A DNA stretch of 64,000 nucleotides, taken from the NCBI GenBank assembly GCA_016699165.1, contig CP064963.1:1674001-1738000 (forward strand), given 5' to 3'. Positions 19,041-29,068 of the stretch are shown here, in pieces. Under the pieces are notes generated by a model. That model had not been told where the DNA came from. It made no database searches and saw only the letters and a program-made list of their open reading frames with translations. Each line of letters starts with the position of its first letter. Position 1 is the first letter of the stretch. A program made the translations under genes and the position numbers. This DNA comes from Candidatus Melainabacteria bacterium (GTDB taxonomy: Bacteria; Cyanobacteriota; Vampirovibrionia; Obscuribacterales; Obscuribacteraceae).

Positions 19041-20210
19041 TTAAAAGTCTTTCGAGTCTTTTGAACCTTGGATCTTTTTGCGACGCAAAAGATTAGTTAC
19101 GAACATATTTTTGTATTCGCTATTCAGCGATAGCTTTGGAATGACAATTAAAAGGTTGTCCGGTGTTTTGAGCACAAAAAATCGGGTTGTTTCGTGTATC
19201 TCGGATAACTCGCTCCAAGCTATACTTGTTTTCAATCCTTTGGTTTTGAATAGAACAAGATCATTTCCAATTTCGATAACTGCACTCAAGCGTCCTCCAT
19301 AACAAGCCTGAATTAACTTAAATCGCTGTGACTTTTTAAATTGATAAAACGCAAAACAGCTGAGTCCAATAACTACAGGGGCTATCCATTCGAACTCTCG
19401 GGGAAGGGAGAAAGCGCTCCAAAAGCTATAATGCGCAATCAAACTGTAGATACAAAAATAAGAGACACAGCGAAAAACATAACGGACCCGGGTCACATAT
19501 CTCCACAGGAACTCGCTTAACTCAGCTCCGGTGTATCGGCACTTCAAGATGACCTTAGCAGCTGCAGGACCAGGCAATGGGACATCGATTGGTAGCAATG
19601 ACTTTTTTTCATGCTTTTCAACGAAGACATCAGTTCCATTGATACTAACGTTTTTCTCGTAAGTATTCTCGAAAGAGACAGTCTTGCGTTTACCCAAGGC
19701 ATAACTAAATCTAGTAAGACGATCTTTCATTAGACTGCGAATATTTTTTAGCTGTTCACCATCTTTGAAATTTCGTTTTGGTATCACAAAAACAGCCTGG
19801 TTTATTACAAACGCAAGTGAGTCTAGGCAGTCATAACCGTTTGTTATGCCATTCCATTTGGTGAAGGATGTCCCTTGTGCGTCTATTATCTGAACACCTT
19901 TTTTAGTGAACAGATACTTAATAGCTCTAGGAGTAATACCACCAGTAAAATCTTTATTCTTTTCATAGAAAAAATAAAAACCAGCCAGTGCGAAGGGACT
20001 AATCAAGAAAAAACCAAATCTAACATTTGCTGGAATACAATCAAAGATATCTGATTCCCTTAATTGATAAATCGTGTACGTCTGAGCCAATACAGTGAGT
20101 ATAAATATTAAGACCACGGGTGCAATCAAAAGAGTTTGACACCTGTGCTCAAATACTGCCTGATTAATTTCTTTAGCCGTTGGCTCGGCTTGAACTATGA
20201 CCGGTTCCAA
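19041..20210 (-). CDS. Membrane protein with two YcxB-like domains
   Basis: 389 residues, function unknown. It has an internal duplication: each half has a pair of hydrophobic helices (about 27-46 and 65-82; about 235-285) followed by a beta-rich domain. The second domains carry the YcxB-like pattern of a Trp-containing strand, an ET or GY turn, a Phe-Val strand and IPK: WNGITNGY ... FVIPKRNF and WSELSEIHETTRFFVL ... IVIPKLSL. YcxB domains resemble PH folds. TTG start at 20210, only 2 bp after the stop of the upstream kinase, so translational coupling is likely and a kinase partner role is plausible. Confidence 0.72.
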   Translation of the reverse strand: MEPVIVQAEPTAKEINQAVFEHRCQTLLIAPVVLIFILTVLAQTYTIYQLRESDIFDCIPANVRFGFFLISPFALAGFYFFYEKNKDFTGGITPRAIKYLFTKKGVQIIDAQGTSFTKWNGITNGYDCLDSLAFVINQAVFVIPKRNFKDGEQLKNIRSLMKDRLTRFSYALGKRKTVSFENTYEKNVSINGTDVFVEKHEKKSLLPIDVPLPGPAAAKVILKCRYTGAELSEFLWRYVTRVRYVFRCVSYFCIYSLIAHYSFWSAFSLPREFEWIAPVVIGLSCFAFYQFKKSQRFKLIQACYGGRLSAVIEIGNDLVLFKTKGLKTSIAWSELSEIHETTRFFVLKTPDNLLIVIPKLSLNSEYKNMFVTNLLRRKKIQGSKDSKDF

Positions 20211-20212
20211 TT

Positions 20213-22042
20213 TTATCTATCAGCGTCAAAAGCATCTGGGTCTTTGGTATTTGTTTCCCTGGAAGTTGACTTATCGTCTTTCGATTTATTCTCACGCAGA
20301 GCAGCACTTGGGCTTTTGCCTTTGATACGCTCTGACACTGTATTTGGTGATAAGGTCAATCCGCGATCAGTTGATGCAGGAACTTCTGTTTGATGAATAT
20401 CTGAAGGTATCTCACTTTCTTTGACAATAGGTTGAGGCGCTGAATCTTCTTGAGTGGGCTTTGCACCACCAATGTGACCAAAGCGAGTACCTTGGTAATC
20501 ATTAGAGTCTATTGTTGATTCACTGCTCGATTTTTTTTCGACTTTTGGTTTAGGTGCGGCTGAAGCTTCAGAAGAAGGTGCAGATTTCTCGGGAGCAATT
20601 GGCTGCTCGACTGACTTTATATTAAGACCTTGAGATTCAGTCTTATTTTCTTCGCTCTTTTCGCGCAGCTGTTTGTCTTGGAAAACTTTTTCCATTTCCT
20701 GAATAGAGTTGCTCTTCTCTTTTGCTGTTGGACTTGTTGTCTTGATGAAAGCCAATGCCACCAGAGCTAGTATTGCCACCACTGATACTGTAGCCAGCGC
20801 CAAAGTCATGGCAAAGCTTTTTGCTTTGGTAGTATGCTCTTGTGGATGCGCTCCAACAGCTTGTGGTCTAACTTGCGGTGAGGCTGGCATAGGTTGTTGC
20901 GGCATAGGCGGTGCGTGAAACTCTTGTGCCAAGGGAACGGCATTATGTGACTGAGGTACAGCAACTGCGCCTTGCGGCTGCTCCAAACTTTCAAACGAAT
21001 TGGAATCAGAAGCCGGTCTAAAACTAGAACCACTATTTCGATCGAAATGCACCCAGCCTGTTTGATACAACTCGGGACTGATGTTATGCAAGCCATCAAA
21101 TTCACTACCAAGACCAGGTGCCTGTCCTTGAGATGAATAAGCGCCCGATGCACCAGAATTGGTGGCAGAGGTTGGCATCAAAATGCGCTCTAAATCGTCA
21201 CGCACTTGTTCCATTTGTTGATATCTATCTTCTGGTTTGCGTTGCAAACATCTGCGGCAAATGTTCTCCAGCTCGACGGGGAGCGGAAGTCGCGGTGCCA
21301 CATCAGCGAAGTAGGGCGGATCTTTGGTGCACTTTGCCATAAATGTCTCGTGCAGGTTAGGACCCATGTGAGGGAAATGTCCAGTCAATGCGCGGAACAT
21401 CAACACACCAAATGCGTAAACATCAGCTCTGCCATCGGCGGCTTCGCCCATGCACTGCTCGGGTGCCATATAGATAGGACTACCAACAACCTCGCCAACG
21501 CGCGTGAGTCGCTTAGAATCCTGTGCGATACGTGCGATTCCAAAATCGAGAATCTTCACTTGATCTTTAGAAACGATATCGGTAAGCATGATGTTCTGCG
21601 GTTTCAAGTCGCGATGAACAATACCCTTTTGATGCGCAAATCTGATGCCGTCTGCAATCTGTTTGAAAATATAAACAGCTCGTCCTGGTTTTAGAATCCC
21701 GACTTGTTCAAGCAATTCATCAAGACTAAGCCCCTCGACATATTCCATTGCCAGATAACCTTGAGCAGTATCAGTCAATCCAAAATCATAGGTAGCAATT
21801 ATATTGGGGTGATTAAGCTGAGCAAGAGCCTTCGCCTCACGCTCAAGGCGTTGCAAATTGACTTCGTCTTTAGCAAGTTCTGGTGGCAAAAGCTTGAGCG
21901 CAATGTCGCGGTCCATTATTTTCTGGCGCGCCTTAAAAACGATACCCATACCGCCGGCATTTAGCACTTCGATAATTTTGTACTTGTCTATCTCAGCACC
22001 GAGCATCGGGTGGTTTTCTTTTTCAAGCGGGTCAAGAGCCAT
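20213..22042 (-). CDS. PknB-type Ser/Thr protein kinase, membrane-anchored
   Basis: 609 residues. Kinase domain 20-290 has all canonical motifs: glycine loop LNAGGMGIVFKA, Lys50 in IALKLL, HRDLKPQN (143-150), DFG (166-168) and the APE site in YMAPEQ. A Pro/Gln/Ser-rich linker (about 293-405) leads to one transmembrane helix (409-433), followed by a low-complexity Ser/Glu/Lys-rich segment to the C terminus (about 170 residues) with no recognised sensor domain. In such kinases the C-terminal part faces outside. The start ATG at 22042 has AGGGAT upstream. The gene ends 2 bp before the start of the YcxB-like membrane protein, suggesting an operon. Confidence 0.92.
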   Translation of the reverse strand: MALDPLEKENHPMLGAEIDKYKIIEVLNAGGMGIVFKARQKIMDRDIALKLLPPELAKDEVNLQRLEREAKALAQLNHPNIIATYDFGLTDTAQGYLAMEYVEGLSLDELLEQVGILKPGRAVYIFKQIADGIRFAHQKGIVHRDLKPQNIMLTDIVSKDQVKILDFGIARIAQDSKRLTRVGEVVGSPIYMAPEQCMGEAADGRADVYAFGVLMFRALTGHFPHMGPNLHETFMAKCTKDPPYFADVAPRLPLPVELENICRRCLQRKPEDRYQQMEQVRDDLERILMPTSATNSGASGAYSSQGQAPGLGSEFDGLHNISPELYQTGWVHFDRNSGSSFRPASDSNSFESLEQPQGAVAVPQSHNAVPLAQEFHAPPMPQQPMPASPQVRPQAVGAHPQEHTTKAKSFAMTLALATVSVVAILALVALAFIKTTSPTAKEKSNSIQEMEKVFQDKQLREKSEENKTESQGLNIKSVEQPIAPEKSAPSSEASAAPKPKVEKKSSSESTIDSNDYQGTRFGHIGGAKPTQEDSAPQPIVKESEIPSDIHQTEVPASTDRGLTLSPNTVSERIKGKSPSAALRENKSKDDKSTSRETNTKDPDAFDADR

Positions 22043-22150
22043 TTTTTAAATCCCTATCCTGGATTACAGAGATAATCAGTATAGGGGAAAATCACACCAG
22101 TTTGACGATTTTCAGCCTTAATTTGAAGACTTGTAGTGACTCTTGACATA

Positions 22151-23158
22151 CTACTTCTTTGGCTTTTCAACAATGCACAAAGTGGACTTTACGCGCCTTT
22201 CGGGGGATGCGCCATATATAAGTTGTGCTGGCAAACCCGAATCTGGGGGTATAAGTCCAGGGGTGCCTATTTCGTTAAAAAATGCCTTATTTTTTTCATC
22301 CAGTTTTTGAAGGTTTACAACCATCGCAGTGGATGTCCCACCATCAAAATTGAGCGCCGACTGGCATCCAAGCATTTGGAACATTTGAGCTAAGTCGTCG
22401 AGACTGACACCTTCGGCGAAGTCTTTTTTCTTACCGCCTTCAGCACAAAGTATTTTTATTTTGCCATCATCTGTGATACCAATAGCCGTTCGTGCTGCCT
22501 TTCGTTTGGTGCCGATTGAATCTTGCATTTTGCCTTTGTCGTCTTTGCGAATGAATGCTTCTGTCTCAGAAGTCAATTTTGGCAAAATCTGAGGACCGCC
22601 TTGCAGTGCGCTTTCTAGTTTCATTCCTGTTTGAATAGGTTTGGAATGTTTTACTATTTCGACTGTAATTTCGTTCTTTTGATTTTTCAAAAATCTAATT
22701 TCGGACCGATCAAAAATTTGCGGTAAGAATGGCTTGAGTTTTGGATTTTCAATTAAGGCTTTATTCTGCTTTGGCTCACACATCTGCTTTCCATCTACAC
22801 TTACGTAGCTTGTGCTCTCACCGTCACTCAGGTTGAAGAAGCCGCCGTTTACTGTGAATATCGCGTCTGAATCAAAGATAGAAAGACTTGGCTCTTTTAC
22901 TTTCTCCAAAATGTAAGGAGTGATTCTGAGCGATTTATTTTTCGTGTCAACCGTGAGGCAATGAACAGTAGAACCTTGCCACTGAAGTTTTGAATAGGTG
23001 AGACCGTTTCGAATTTTAGTTTCTTTGATTATGGACAATTTTTTTGACTGTTCAAGATCTTGTTGAGTATCTGCCGACTGGCAATGAATTGGTTGCGCGA
23101 GCAAATTAATCATTAAAATTGCAAGCAGGAATTTAGGACTTACAGATTTTGTTCTCAC
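22151..23158 (-). CDS. Secreted phosphodiester glycosidase family (DUF2233/NAGPA-like) protein
   Basis: 335 residues, GTG start (23158). A signal peptide occupies about 1-27 (KFLLAILMINLLAQPIHC). The DUF2233 pattern is clear: the IFTVNGGFFN loop near residue 105, the RTAIGITDDGKI segment, GVSLDDLAQM, and the hallmark LNFDGGTSTAM near residue 283. This family includes the human uncovering enzyme NAGPA and bacterial periplasmic proteins; enzymatic activity in bacteria is only partly studied, so the substrate is unknown. It lies 108 bp upstream of the PknB-type kinase on the same strand. Confidence 0.82.
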   Translation of the reverse strand: MRTKSVSPKFLLAILMINLLAQPIHCQSADTQQDLEQSKKLSIIKETKIRNGLTYSKLQWQGSTVHCLTVDTKNKSLRITPYILEKVKEPSLSIFDSDAIFTVNGGFFNLSDGESTSYVSVDGKQMCEPKQNKALIENPKLKPFLPQIFDRSEIRFLKNQKNEITVEIVKHSKPIQTGMKLESALQGGPQILPKLTSETEAFIRKDDKGKMQDSIGTKRKAARTAIGITDDGKIKILCAEGGKKKDFAEGVSLDDLAQMFQMLGCQSALNFDGGTSTAMVVNLQKLDEKNKAFFNEIGTPGLIPPDSGLPAQLIYGASPERRVKSTLCIVEKPKK

Positions 23159-23385
23159 TTCTTCTCACTTATTTTGAATAGAGCTTTCATGATAACTCAA
23201 AGGACGCTTTTAGATTAAATTGAACTGATAGGTCAATTTTGGTCGCTTCCAAAAAGCGAGAAAAACAATTGGTTTTTCTTAGATTTTAATATCAAGGTAA
23301 AACTAGCTTGGGTTTTCGGGATTTTTGTTCTTTTGCGAAACGAGGGTCATGCGAGTAAACTGATAGGAAATCTCAAAGGTATTAA

Positions 23386-24096
23386 ATGAAAGACAACCGA
23401 TTAATTGTTGGAATTTTGGTCGCAGGACTTTTCTTCTCACCTGTCGCGAGTTTCTTAGGAAAATCGTCCGATATCGGTTCAGTTCACGCAGAGGAGCAGC
23501 TCTCGGCTGATTCACCTCCAGCAAAATTAAAGGCAAAGCTTGCTGAGATTGACAAAGCAATAGATACGTCACCGTCGGCCAAAGCTTATGGCGCCAAGGC
23601 TAACGTTCTTGTATTTATGGGAGAAAAATCGAAGGCTCTAACTGCGATAAATAAAGCTATTCAACTCAGTCCTAACACTGGAAAATATTACGCGTACCGA
23701 GGCTTAATTAAGTCAACAGTTGGAGACTTGGACGGAACAATTAAGGATATCGAAAAAGCAAAATCAATAAGTTACCTAGATTCTGATTACCTCGGACTTC
23801 TAGCCCTAGCTCAAGCTGATAAAGCCGATTTCAAGAACGCATTAAAAAATGCAGAAGCAGCTTTAAGAGAAGAGAATGATAACTACTCGGCACTTTACGC
23901 CAGAGGAAAAGTGCGGACTTCTCAGAAAAATTACCAAAAAGCACTTAGCGATTTCGGTAAAGCCATAACGAAAAATGGAAAATTACCTGAAATCTACTTA
24001 GAACGAGCTGCCGTCTGGGAAAAGTTAGGCAACAAAAAGAATGCTTTATCTGATAGGGCCATTGCCCAAAAGCTTAAGTCACAAGCCAACAGGTGA
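23386..24096 (+). CDS. Secreted TPR-repeat protein
   Basis: 236 residues, ATG with AAAGG 7 bases upstream. An N-terminal signal or anchor (LIVGILVAGLFFSPVASFL, about 5-23) is followed by at least four TPR-like units, for example NVLVFMGEKSKALTAINKAI and KNYQKALSDFGKAI. TPRs mediate protein-protein contacts; the partner is unknown. Divergent from the DUF2233 gene, and 61 bp before the large disordered protein. Confidence 0.8.
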   Translation: MKDNRLIVGILVAGLFFSPVASFLGKSSDIGSVHAEEQLSADSPPAKLKAKLAEIDKAIDTSPSAKAYGAKANVLVFMGEKSKALTAINKAIQLSPNTGKYYAYRGLIKSTVGDLDGTIKDIEKAKSISYLDSDYLGLLALAQADKADFKNALKNAEAALREENDNYSALYARGKVRTSQKNYQKALSDFGKAITKNGKLPEIYLERAAVWEKLGNKKNALSDRAIAQKLKSQANR

Positions 24097-24157
24097 AACA
24101 GACCAGAGTATTGGGCATGAATCTAAAAGACTCTAGACAGTATCAAAATTAACTAAC

Positions 24158-26509
24158 ATGGCAAAACGCGGAAACGCAGGCGATTCAAAAAATGAGCCTT
24201 CGGAAAAAACTTCCATCAGTGGTGCTCGCGGTTCTGGAGGAAGTGATAGCCGAAAGAAGACCGACTTATTGTCTGACTTCGAATCAGCCGTACCTCCAGA
24301 GTCAAGATCTAAGAAATCCTCAGAATCCAAAGGGTCGCAAGACGCCCACAAGGGTTCACGGGAAGTTGTAAACTCGATGAACACTGTCCTAGAGAAAGCT
24401 TCCAACAAGAGATACAAGGATTCTTCCAAAGACGTTCATCCAGCAGGAAGTTATTGCTCGGCAACAAAGCATGAGCCAGGCTCATCGAAGTGTTTGCCAG
24501 CCGAACAATTGAAGGCATTGATAGCGCAAGCGCAGGCCAGAGCGAATGATGGAGAGTTGAGTGCGACAAAAACAAGGCATGACGCACAGCCTCAGACAGC
24601 TCAGTCTGTTCATATTGCACAAAACTTAGACTTGAAAAGCCTGGATCAAGGGCAAGGCGCTGCAGTTAAGTATCAGGCTTCAAAAATGGAGCCATTCACC
24701 CCGCAAGCCAAGCATTCTGAGTCAGCCAAAGACATTGAACAAGCCAAGCTCTCCGCTCAGAGCGAACAGGTTGTAAATTCGACAACAAAGTCTGCGCAGA
24801 GACAAACGAGTGAATCAGTTTCTGAAGCAAAGACATCTTCGGAAAGTAGTGTTATTAAGCCATCGAAAAATAGCCGTTCGTTCAGTGCGCCTGAATACCA
24901 GATTCACCAGGAAAGTTTGGACTTTTACCAAACGCACAAAAAAGCATTTCAAGCTGCCGATGAGCATTTTCAGAAAATGCCAGCCGAGGCGCCGCCGCCT
25001 GCTCAAAAATTTGAAGGGACAAACCGACCGACAACCCCATTGCCAAAACCACAGTATGAACGCATAGATCCTTATTATGCACTCAACTATCAGCTGGCCA
25101 AAGAAAATTCGCTTTTCAATCCGCCGCAGGGAGATTACAGAGTCAAATCAATCGAACAGGCTGATCCCAAAAGGTATCCAGACGCGCTTGCGTTGGACAT
25201 TCCAGAGTCTCGCATTCTGCATAATGTACCTGTATCTGGTACAGAACAAATTTTGCATAATGCAGAACATGCAGCAAGTGGAATTCCAATAAGAGCTGGC
25301 GAGATAATTGATTCAATCGAAGCAATGATGGAAGGACCGCAAGATTCGGCGAATCGCGCAGACAGTCACGGTCATGAAGAAATTGACGAGCGCCGATTCA
25401 TCATGCTTTTGGACGGCAAACATAAAGGATTCCTCTTCCCGGTAAAAAGATCGGGTGAGCAGCCTAAGCATGAAGGCACCATAGATAGTATCACCAAGAT
25501 ATTTTTACCAGACGGGAATTTCAAATTCGTTAGAGGTGCAAAAGCCGCAGGAAAATTCCATCTTCCTGACTTGAAAGATTTTGTATCTAAGATAAAAGCG
25601 AAAGTTACGGGTAAAACCGAGCCTGAAAATGCTGTTAAAGACCAGGAAAAAACAGTTCGCACATCTGCAGCAGTTTTTCCGCAGACTATAGTTAGTCCGC
25701 AACAAACTGGCACTATCGTCATAAAAGATCTCAAACCTGGAACAGCAGAGCCAGAGCCACTTGCATCGCAACTAACCAAAGCTCAAAAGACCAAGCAAGA
25801 AGAAGCGAAAAAACAAGAAGCCAAAGAATTACGTCCAGAGTCAAAGACCGGAAACAAAGACGCTTATCAAGGTCGCTTGCCTGAAATTAAAATGTCTTAC
25901 ACCAAGAATCAGCCATCGACCAAAGATTTCACCAAGCTTCGTCCGCACGAAAAGCATCCAGTTAAAGAAACTGGAGAAGTTAAAGAGACTATCAATGCTG
26001 ACCATTCAACACGTATTCGCGATATTTTTGCCAAGTTCGATATTCAGTTACCACGCAAAAAACTGAGACCAGAAATCACAGAATCAGGAACATACAAAAT
26101 CATATCGAATCAGACTTCGCAAAAATTGCCTGCGGTTTCAGAAGATAAAATGAACGCACCAGATGAAGTGGCAAGCTTCTTTCGCAATGACGACAGTTTC
26201 CCTGGCGGTGACCCACGAAACCCTGAAAATCAGCCCTTTCCCAAGATTGCAACTTCAGCAAGTGAAGAGCCCCGCCGATCCTATGTTGTTAAACTTAGCG
26301 AGACTATCGAATATATAGCAGTGGCAGAATTGCAAGAAGCAGGTCTTGCACCACTGATTCGAGAAATAAATGAAATACTCCTAGAGCAATTCTTCGATCA
26401 TGAAAAACAAGAACCCGTCTCAATTTTGCCTGCAGGCGTCTTGATTCTTTTGCCAAACAAAAAAGACATTATCGCTTATCGCCTGCGCGTGGCAAGAAAT
26501 AGACACTAG
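24158..26509 (+). CDS. Large low-complexity protein with C-terminal LysM-like domain
   Basis: 783 residues. No signal peptide is visible. Most of the protein (1-700) is rich in Ser, Lys, Glu, Gln and Pro and probably disordered, with no catalytic motif recognised. The only compact part is the C-terminal 75 residues, where the pattern LSETIEYIAVAELQEAGLA, an IxEIN helix, ILPAGVLILLP and a final strand IIAYRL resembles a divergent LysM (Tyr-Glu-Ile pattern, normally a glycan-binding module). An inner conserved-looking segment, RRFIMLLDGKHKGFLFPV (about 410-430), may be a small beta domain. The length and composition suggest a scaffold or surface-associated protein. It converges on the TPR gene with a 16-bp gap. 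Confidence 0.6.
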   Translation: MAKRGNAGDSKNEPSEKTSISGARGSGGSDSRKKTDLLSDFESAVPPESRSKKSSESKGSQDAHKGSREVVNSMNTVLEKASNKRYKDSSKDVHPAGSYCSATKHEPGSSKCLPAEQLKALIAQAQARANDGELSATKTRHDAQPQTAQSVHIAQNLDLKSLDQGQGAAVKYQASKMEPFTPQAKHSESAKDIEQAKLSAQSEQVVNSTTKSAQRQTSESVSEAKTSSESSVIKPSKNSRSFSAPEYQIHQESLDFYQTHKKAFQAADEHFQKMPAEAPPPAQKFEGTNRPTTPLPKPQYERIDPYYALNYQLAKENSLFNPPQGDYRVKSIEQADPKRYPDALALDIPESRILHNVPVSGTEQILHNAEHAASGIPIRAGEIIDSIEAMMEGPQDSANRADSHGHEEIDERRFIMLLDGKHKGFLFPVKRSGEQPKHEGTIDSITKIFLPDGNFKFVRGAKAAGKFHLPDLKDFVSKIKAKVTGKTEPENAVKDQEKTVRTSAAVFPQTIVSPQQTGTIVIKDLKPGTAEPEPLASQLTKAQKTKQEEAKKQEAKELRPESKTGNKDAYQGRLPEIKMSYTKNQPSTKDFTKLRPHEKHPVKETGEVKETINADHSTRIRDIFAKFDIQLPRKKLRPEITESGTYKIISNQTSQKLPAVSEDKMNAPDEVASFFRNDDSFPGGDPRNPENQPFPKIATSASEEPRRSYVVKLSETIEYIAVAELQEAGLAPLIREINEILLEQFFDHEKQEPVSILPAGVLILLPNKKDIIAYRLRVARNRH

Positions 26510-26525
26510 ATAAAATCAGGATCTA

Positions 26526-28976
26526 TTAAAGAGCGCCGCCAGCGGATGGCTTAGTTTCTTGAATGCTCGGTCTCAACTCTTGCGCTGAGGGCCATTGAGT
26601 AACATCGGACTGCGGTTGATCTGGTCCTTGAGCTTGCATTCCCGGCTGAGGCTGAACTTGTGGAGCGCCAGGCAGTGCTTGTCCAGTTTGAATTGGCAAA
26701 ACTGGTCTTATTGGAATATTTTGGTCTTCGCCTGGCAGCGGAAGTGCACTTCCTGTTCGCGCTGGCGCTTCTTCGATGGTGGCACTGGGGGCGATACCAT
26801 AGTCTGGCGAACTCAAAATTGATTGAGGAGTAGTTTCGGTTTGACGCTTCACAATTGGTGGAGCCGCTTTGGGAGCGTTTTGAGTCTGAGCCTGAATTAC
26901 GTGTGCGGGAGTTTGATTCGGCTTGTGCATTGGCGGTGCTTGCACAGTAGGTTGAACATGCGGCACTGCATTTTCGCCAGTGTATTCAGGCGAGTTTGGT
27001 TGCTGAATGCGAGCAAGACTCTCACGCACTTGAGTGTGATATGGACCTTGAGGATCTACTTCAAGGTATTTTTCAAATGAGTTAACAGCCTCTTGTAATT
27101 GACTCTGAGCTTGATAAATAAGTCCAAGTGCATAATATGCGTTTGAATATTTTGGGTCTACTTGCAATGCCTGGTGATAGGCTTCCATAGCGCCGTTTGC
27201 ATCATTGAGTTTGGTCATGACCAGACCCAAGTTGTATCTGGGAGATGGATCTTTAGGAGAAAGCTCCATAGCTTTTTTGTACTCTTGAGCGGCGTCTTGA
27301 TAATTTTCCATCATCAAGTGGATGTTACCCAAGTTGATGTGTGCTTGAGCGTAGTCAGGTTTTAAATCAATCGCTTTTCTGAATTGCGACATCGCACCAG
27401 AATAATCTTTGCGACGTTGAAGGGCTAAGCCTAAGTCGTTGAAAGCCTCATGCGAGTTGGGATTGATCTGGACCAGCTTTTGGAAAATCAGAGTCGACTG
27501 ATCATATTTTCCTTGCAGATCTAAATTGTCGGCAAGCTTTTCGAGCAAGTCTACGTTATCTGGATTAGCGGCTAAGAGTCTTGTAAGTAAAGTCTCGGCA
27601 CGCTCGGGGTGACCTTCGGCTTCGTTCAATGTTGCCATTGCAAGTAGCACGCGTCTATCGTTGGGAGCTAGATTGAGAGCCGATTCAAGAGAAGATCGAG
27701 CGCCAACTAAATCTTTCATTTTCAAAAGTGTTTCGCCCAATTCCTGATATGCAGAGGCATCGGATGGTTCGATAGTGATACCACGTCTATAATTAGCAGC
27801 TGCTTCATCAAGATTGCCACTCAAAAGATAGTTGCGCCCAAGGTTGATATAAGCTTGACCATCTTGAGGATTGATTTTGAGCGCTTCTTCAAATTGTTTG
27901 ATAGACGAAGCAATATCGCGCTGCTTTTGCTTGATGATACCAAGGTTGTAATAAGCGTTTGCGTTTTTGCTATCAAGTCGCAGTACATGCTCGAATTGAT
28001 TGGTTGCTTTGTCCAGGTCACCAGTTAATTGGAAAATATAACCAAGACTATAATTGCTATCGACTCTTTGCGGATCGAGTGTAGATGCACGTGAGTACTC
28101 GTCGATGGCACCTTTGTAATCTTTCATTTTGGTGAGAGCGTCACCCAATTGATCGTGCCATTCTGCTTTATCTTCTTTGATTGAAATCGCTTTTTTCAAT
28201 TCACCAGCGGCGGCAGGAAAATTTCCTTGCGTGCTGTAAATGCCTGCTACTGCGGCGTGCGGTTCGGCCACAGAATCGTCTAATGCAATTGCGCGCTGGA
28301 ACGCTTTGCCTGCATTATTCAAATCGCCCAGATGTAAAAGGCAGTTTGCCAGGTTATATTGCATCGAAAAATTATCGCTTTGAGACTGCAGAATTTTTTG
28401 ATACTGCACCACAGCATTTTTATAATCGCCTTTGTCTTGATACGATGCAGCAAGATGCGAGCGCGCTTTCAAATGCTCAGGATATGCAGCAAGAACTTGT
28501 TGCAATTGACTTATCGCTTCATCGTGCTCGCCTGCACTACGCAGTGCGATTCCCATATTCAAGCGCAGTAATGGCACGTCGGGTCTCAAGCGGACGGCTT
28601 GATCGTACTGACCGATGGCGGCTTGCAATTCGCCCTGACTTTGCAACAACTGTCCAAGACTTTCGCGAGCAAAAGCGTCATAAGGACGCAGAGCAATTGC
28701 GCGTTTGTATTCGGCCATGGCATCTTCGATATCACCATGCTGATGGAGCGCTGCTGCCAGACTCAAGTGAGCAAGCGGGTCGCGTGGATAACTCAGCGCT
28801 ACCTGACGAAAGGCTCTCAGAGCCTTGTCAAGATCGCCCGCTTTAAAATAGGAAACCCCTTCATAATACTTGTCCATCATCGGACCGCTGATTAGAGCTT
28901 CATCTGCAAATGCCGGAAGGACGTTAGAGCTTGCGACAAATATCGAAAGAGCCGCGTAAATTAGTCTTTGCTTCAC
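26526..28976 (-). CDS. Secreted large TPR-repeat protein
   Basis: 816 residues, GTG start with GGAG 9 bases upstream. Signal peptide 1-24 (LIYAALSIFVASSNVLPAFA-DE). About 18 consecutive TPR units run from residue 30 to 660, many with the exact signature of alternating small and aromatic positions (for example AHINLGNIHLMMENYQDAAQ). The remainder is a Pro/Gln-rich, disordered tail. TPR arrays of this length usually serve as protein-binding platforms; no partner is identifiable. A related but much shorter TPR protein is encoded nearby at 23386. Confidence 0.85.
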   Translation of the reverse strand: MKQRLIYAALSIFVASSNVLPAFADEALISGPMMDKYYEGVSYFKAGDLDKALRAFRQVALSYPRDPLAHLSLAAALHQHGDIEDAMAEYKRAIALRPYDAFARESLGQLLQSQGELQAAIGQYDQAVRLRPDVPLLRLNMGIALRSAGEHDEAISQLQQVLAAYPEHLKARSHLAASYQDKGDYKNAVVQYQKILQSQSDNFSMQYNLANCLLHLGDLNNAGKAFQRAIALDDSVAEPHAAVAGIYSTQGNFPAAAGELKKAISIKEDKAEWHDQLGDALTKMKDYKGAIDEYSRASTLDPQRVDSNYSLGYIFQLTGDLDKATNQFEHVLRLDSKNANAYYNLGIIKQKQRDIASSIKQFEEALKINPQDGQAYINLGRNYLLSGNLDEAAANYRRGITIEPSDASAYQELGETLLKMKDLVGARSSLESALNLAPNDRRVLLAMATLNEAEGHPERAETLLTRLLAANPDNVDLLEKLADNLDLQGKYDQSTLIFQKLVQINPNSHEAFNDLGLALQRRKDYSGAMSQFRKAIDLKPDYAQAHINLGNIHLMMENYQDAAQEYKKAMELSPKDPSPRYNLGLVMTKLNDANGAMEAYHQALQVDPKYSNAYYALGLIYQAQSQLQEAVNSFEKYLEVDPQGPYHTQVRESLARIQQPNSPEYTGENAVPHVQPTVQAPPMHKPNQTPAHVIQAQTQNAPKAAPPIVKRQTETTPQSILSSPDYGIAPSATIEEAPARTGSALPLPGEDQNIPIRPVLPIQTGQALPGAPQVQPQPGMQAQGPDQPQSDVTQWPSAQELRPSIQETKPSAGGAL

Positions 28977-29068
28977 CCAGGCTTACTCCATGTATTTGAC
29001 AGAATTTTCTCACAGTACAACGTGATTATCGCGATATTTTGCGCTAAGTTCAGCCAAAATTTAGTTTA

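Noticed and set aside
21206..21694. 162-residue plus-strand frame
   Set aside because: It lies antisense to the kinase with intact HRD and DFG motifs; its composition is that of a shadow frame.
28181..28846. 221-residue plus-strand frame
   Set aside because: Antisense to the TPR array, whose repeats are coherent on the minus strand.
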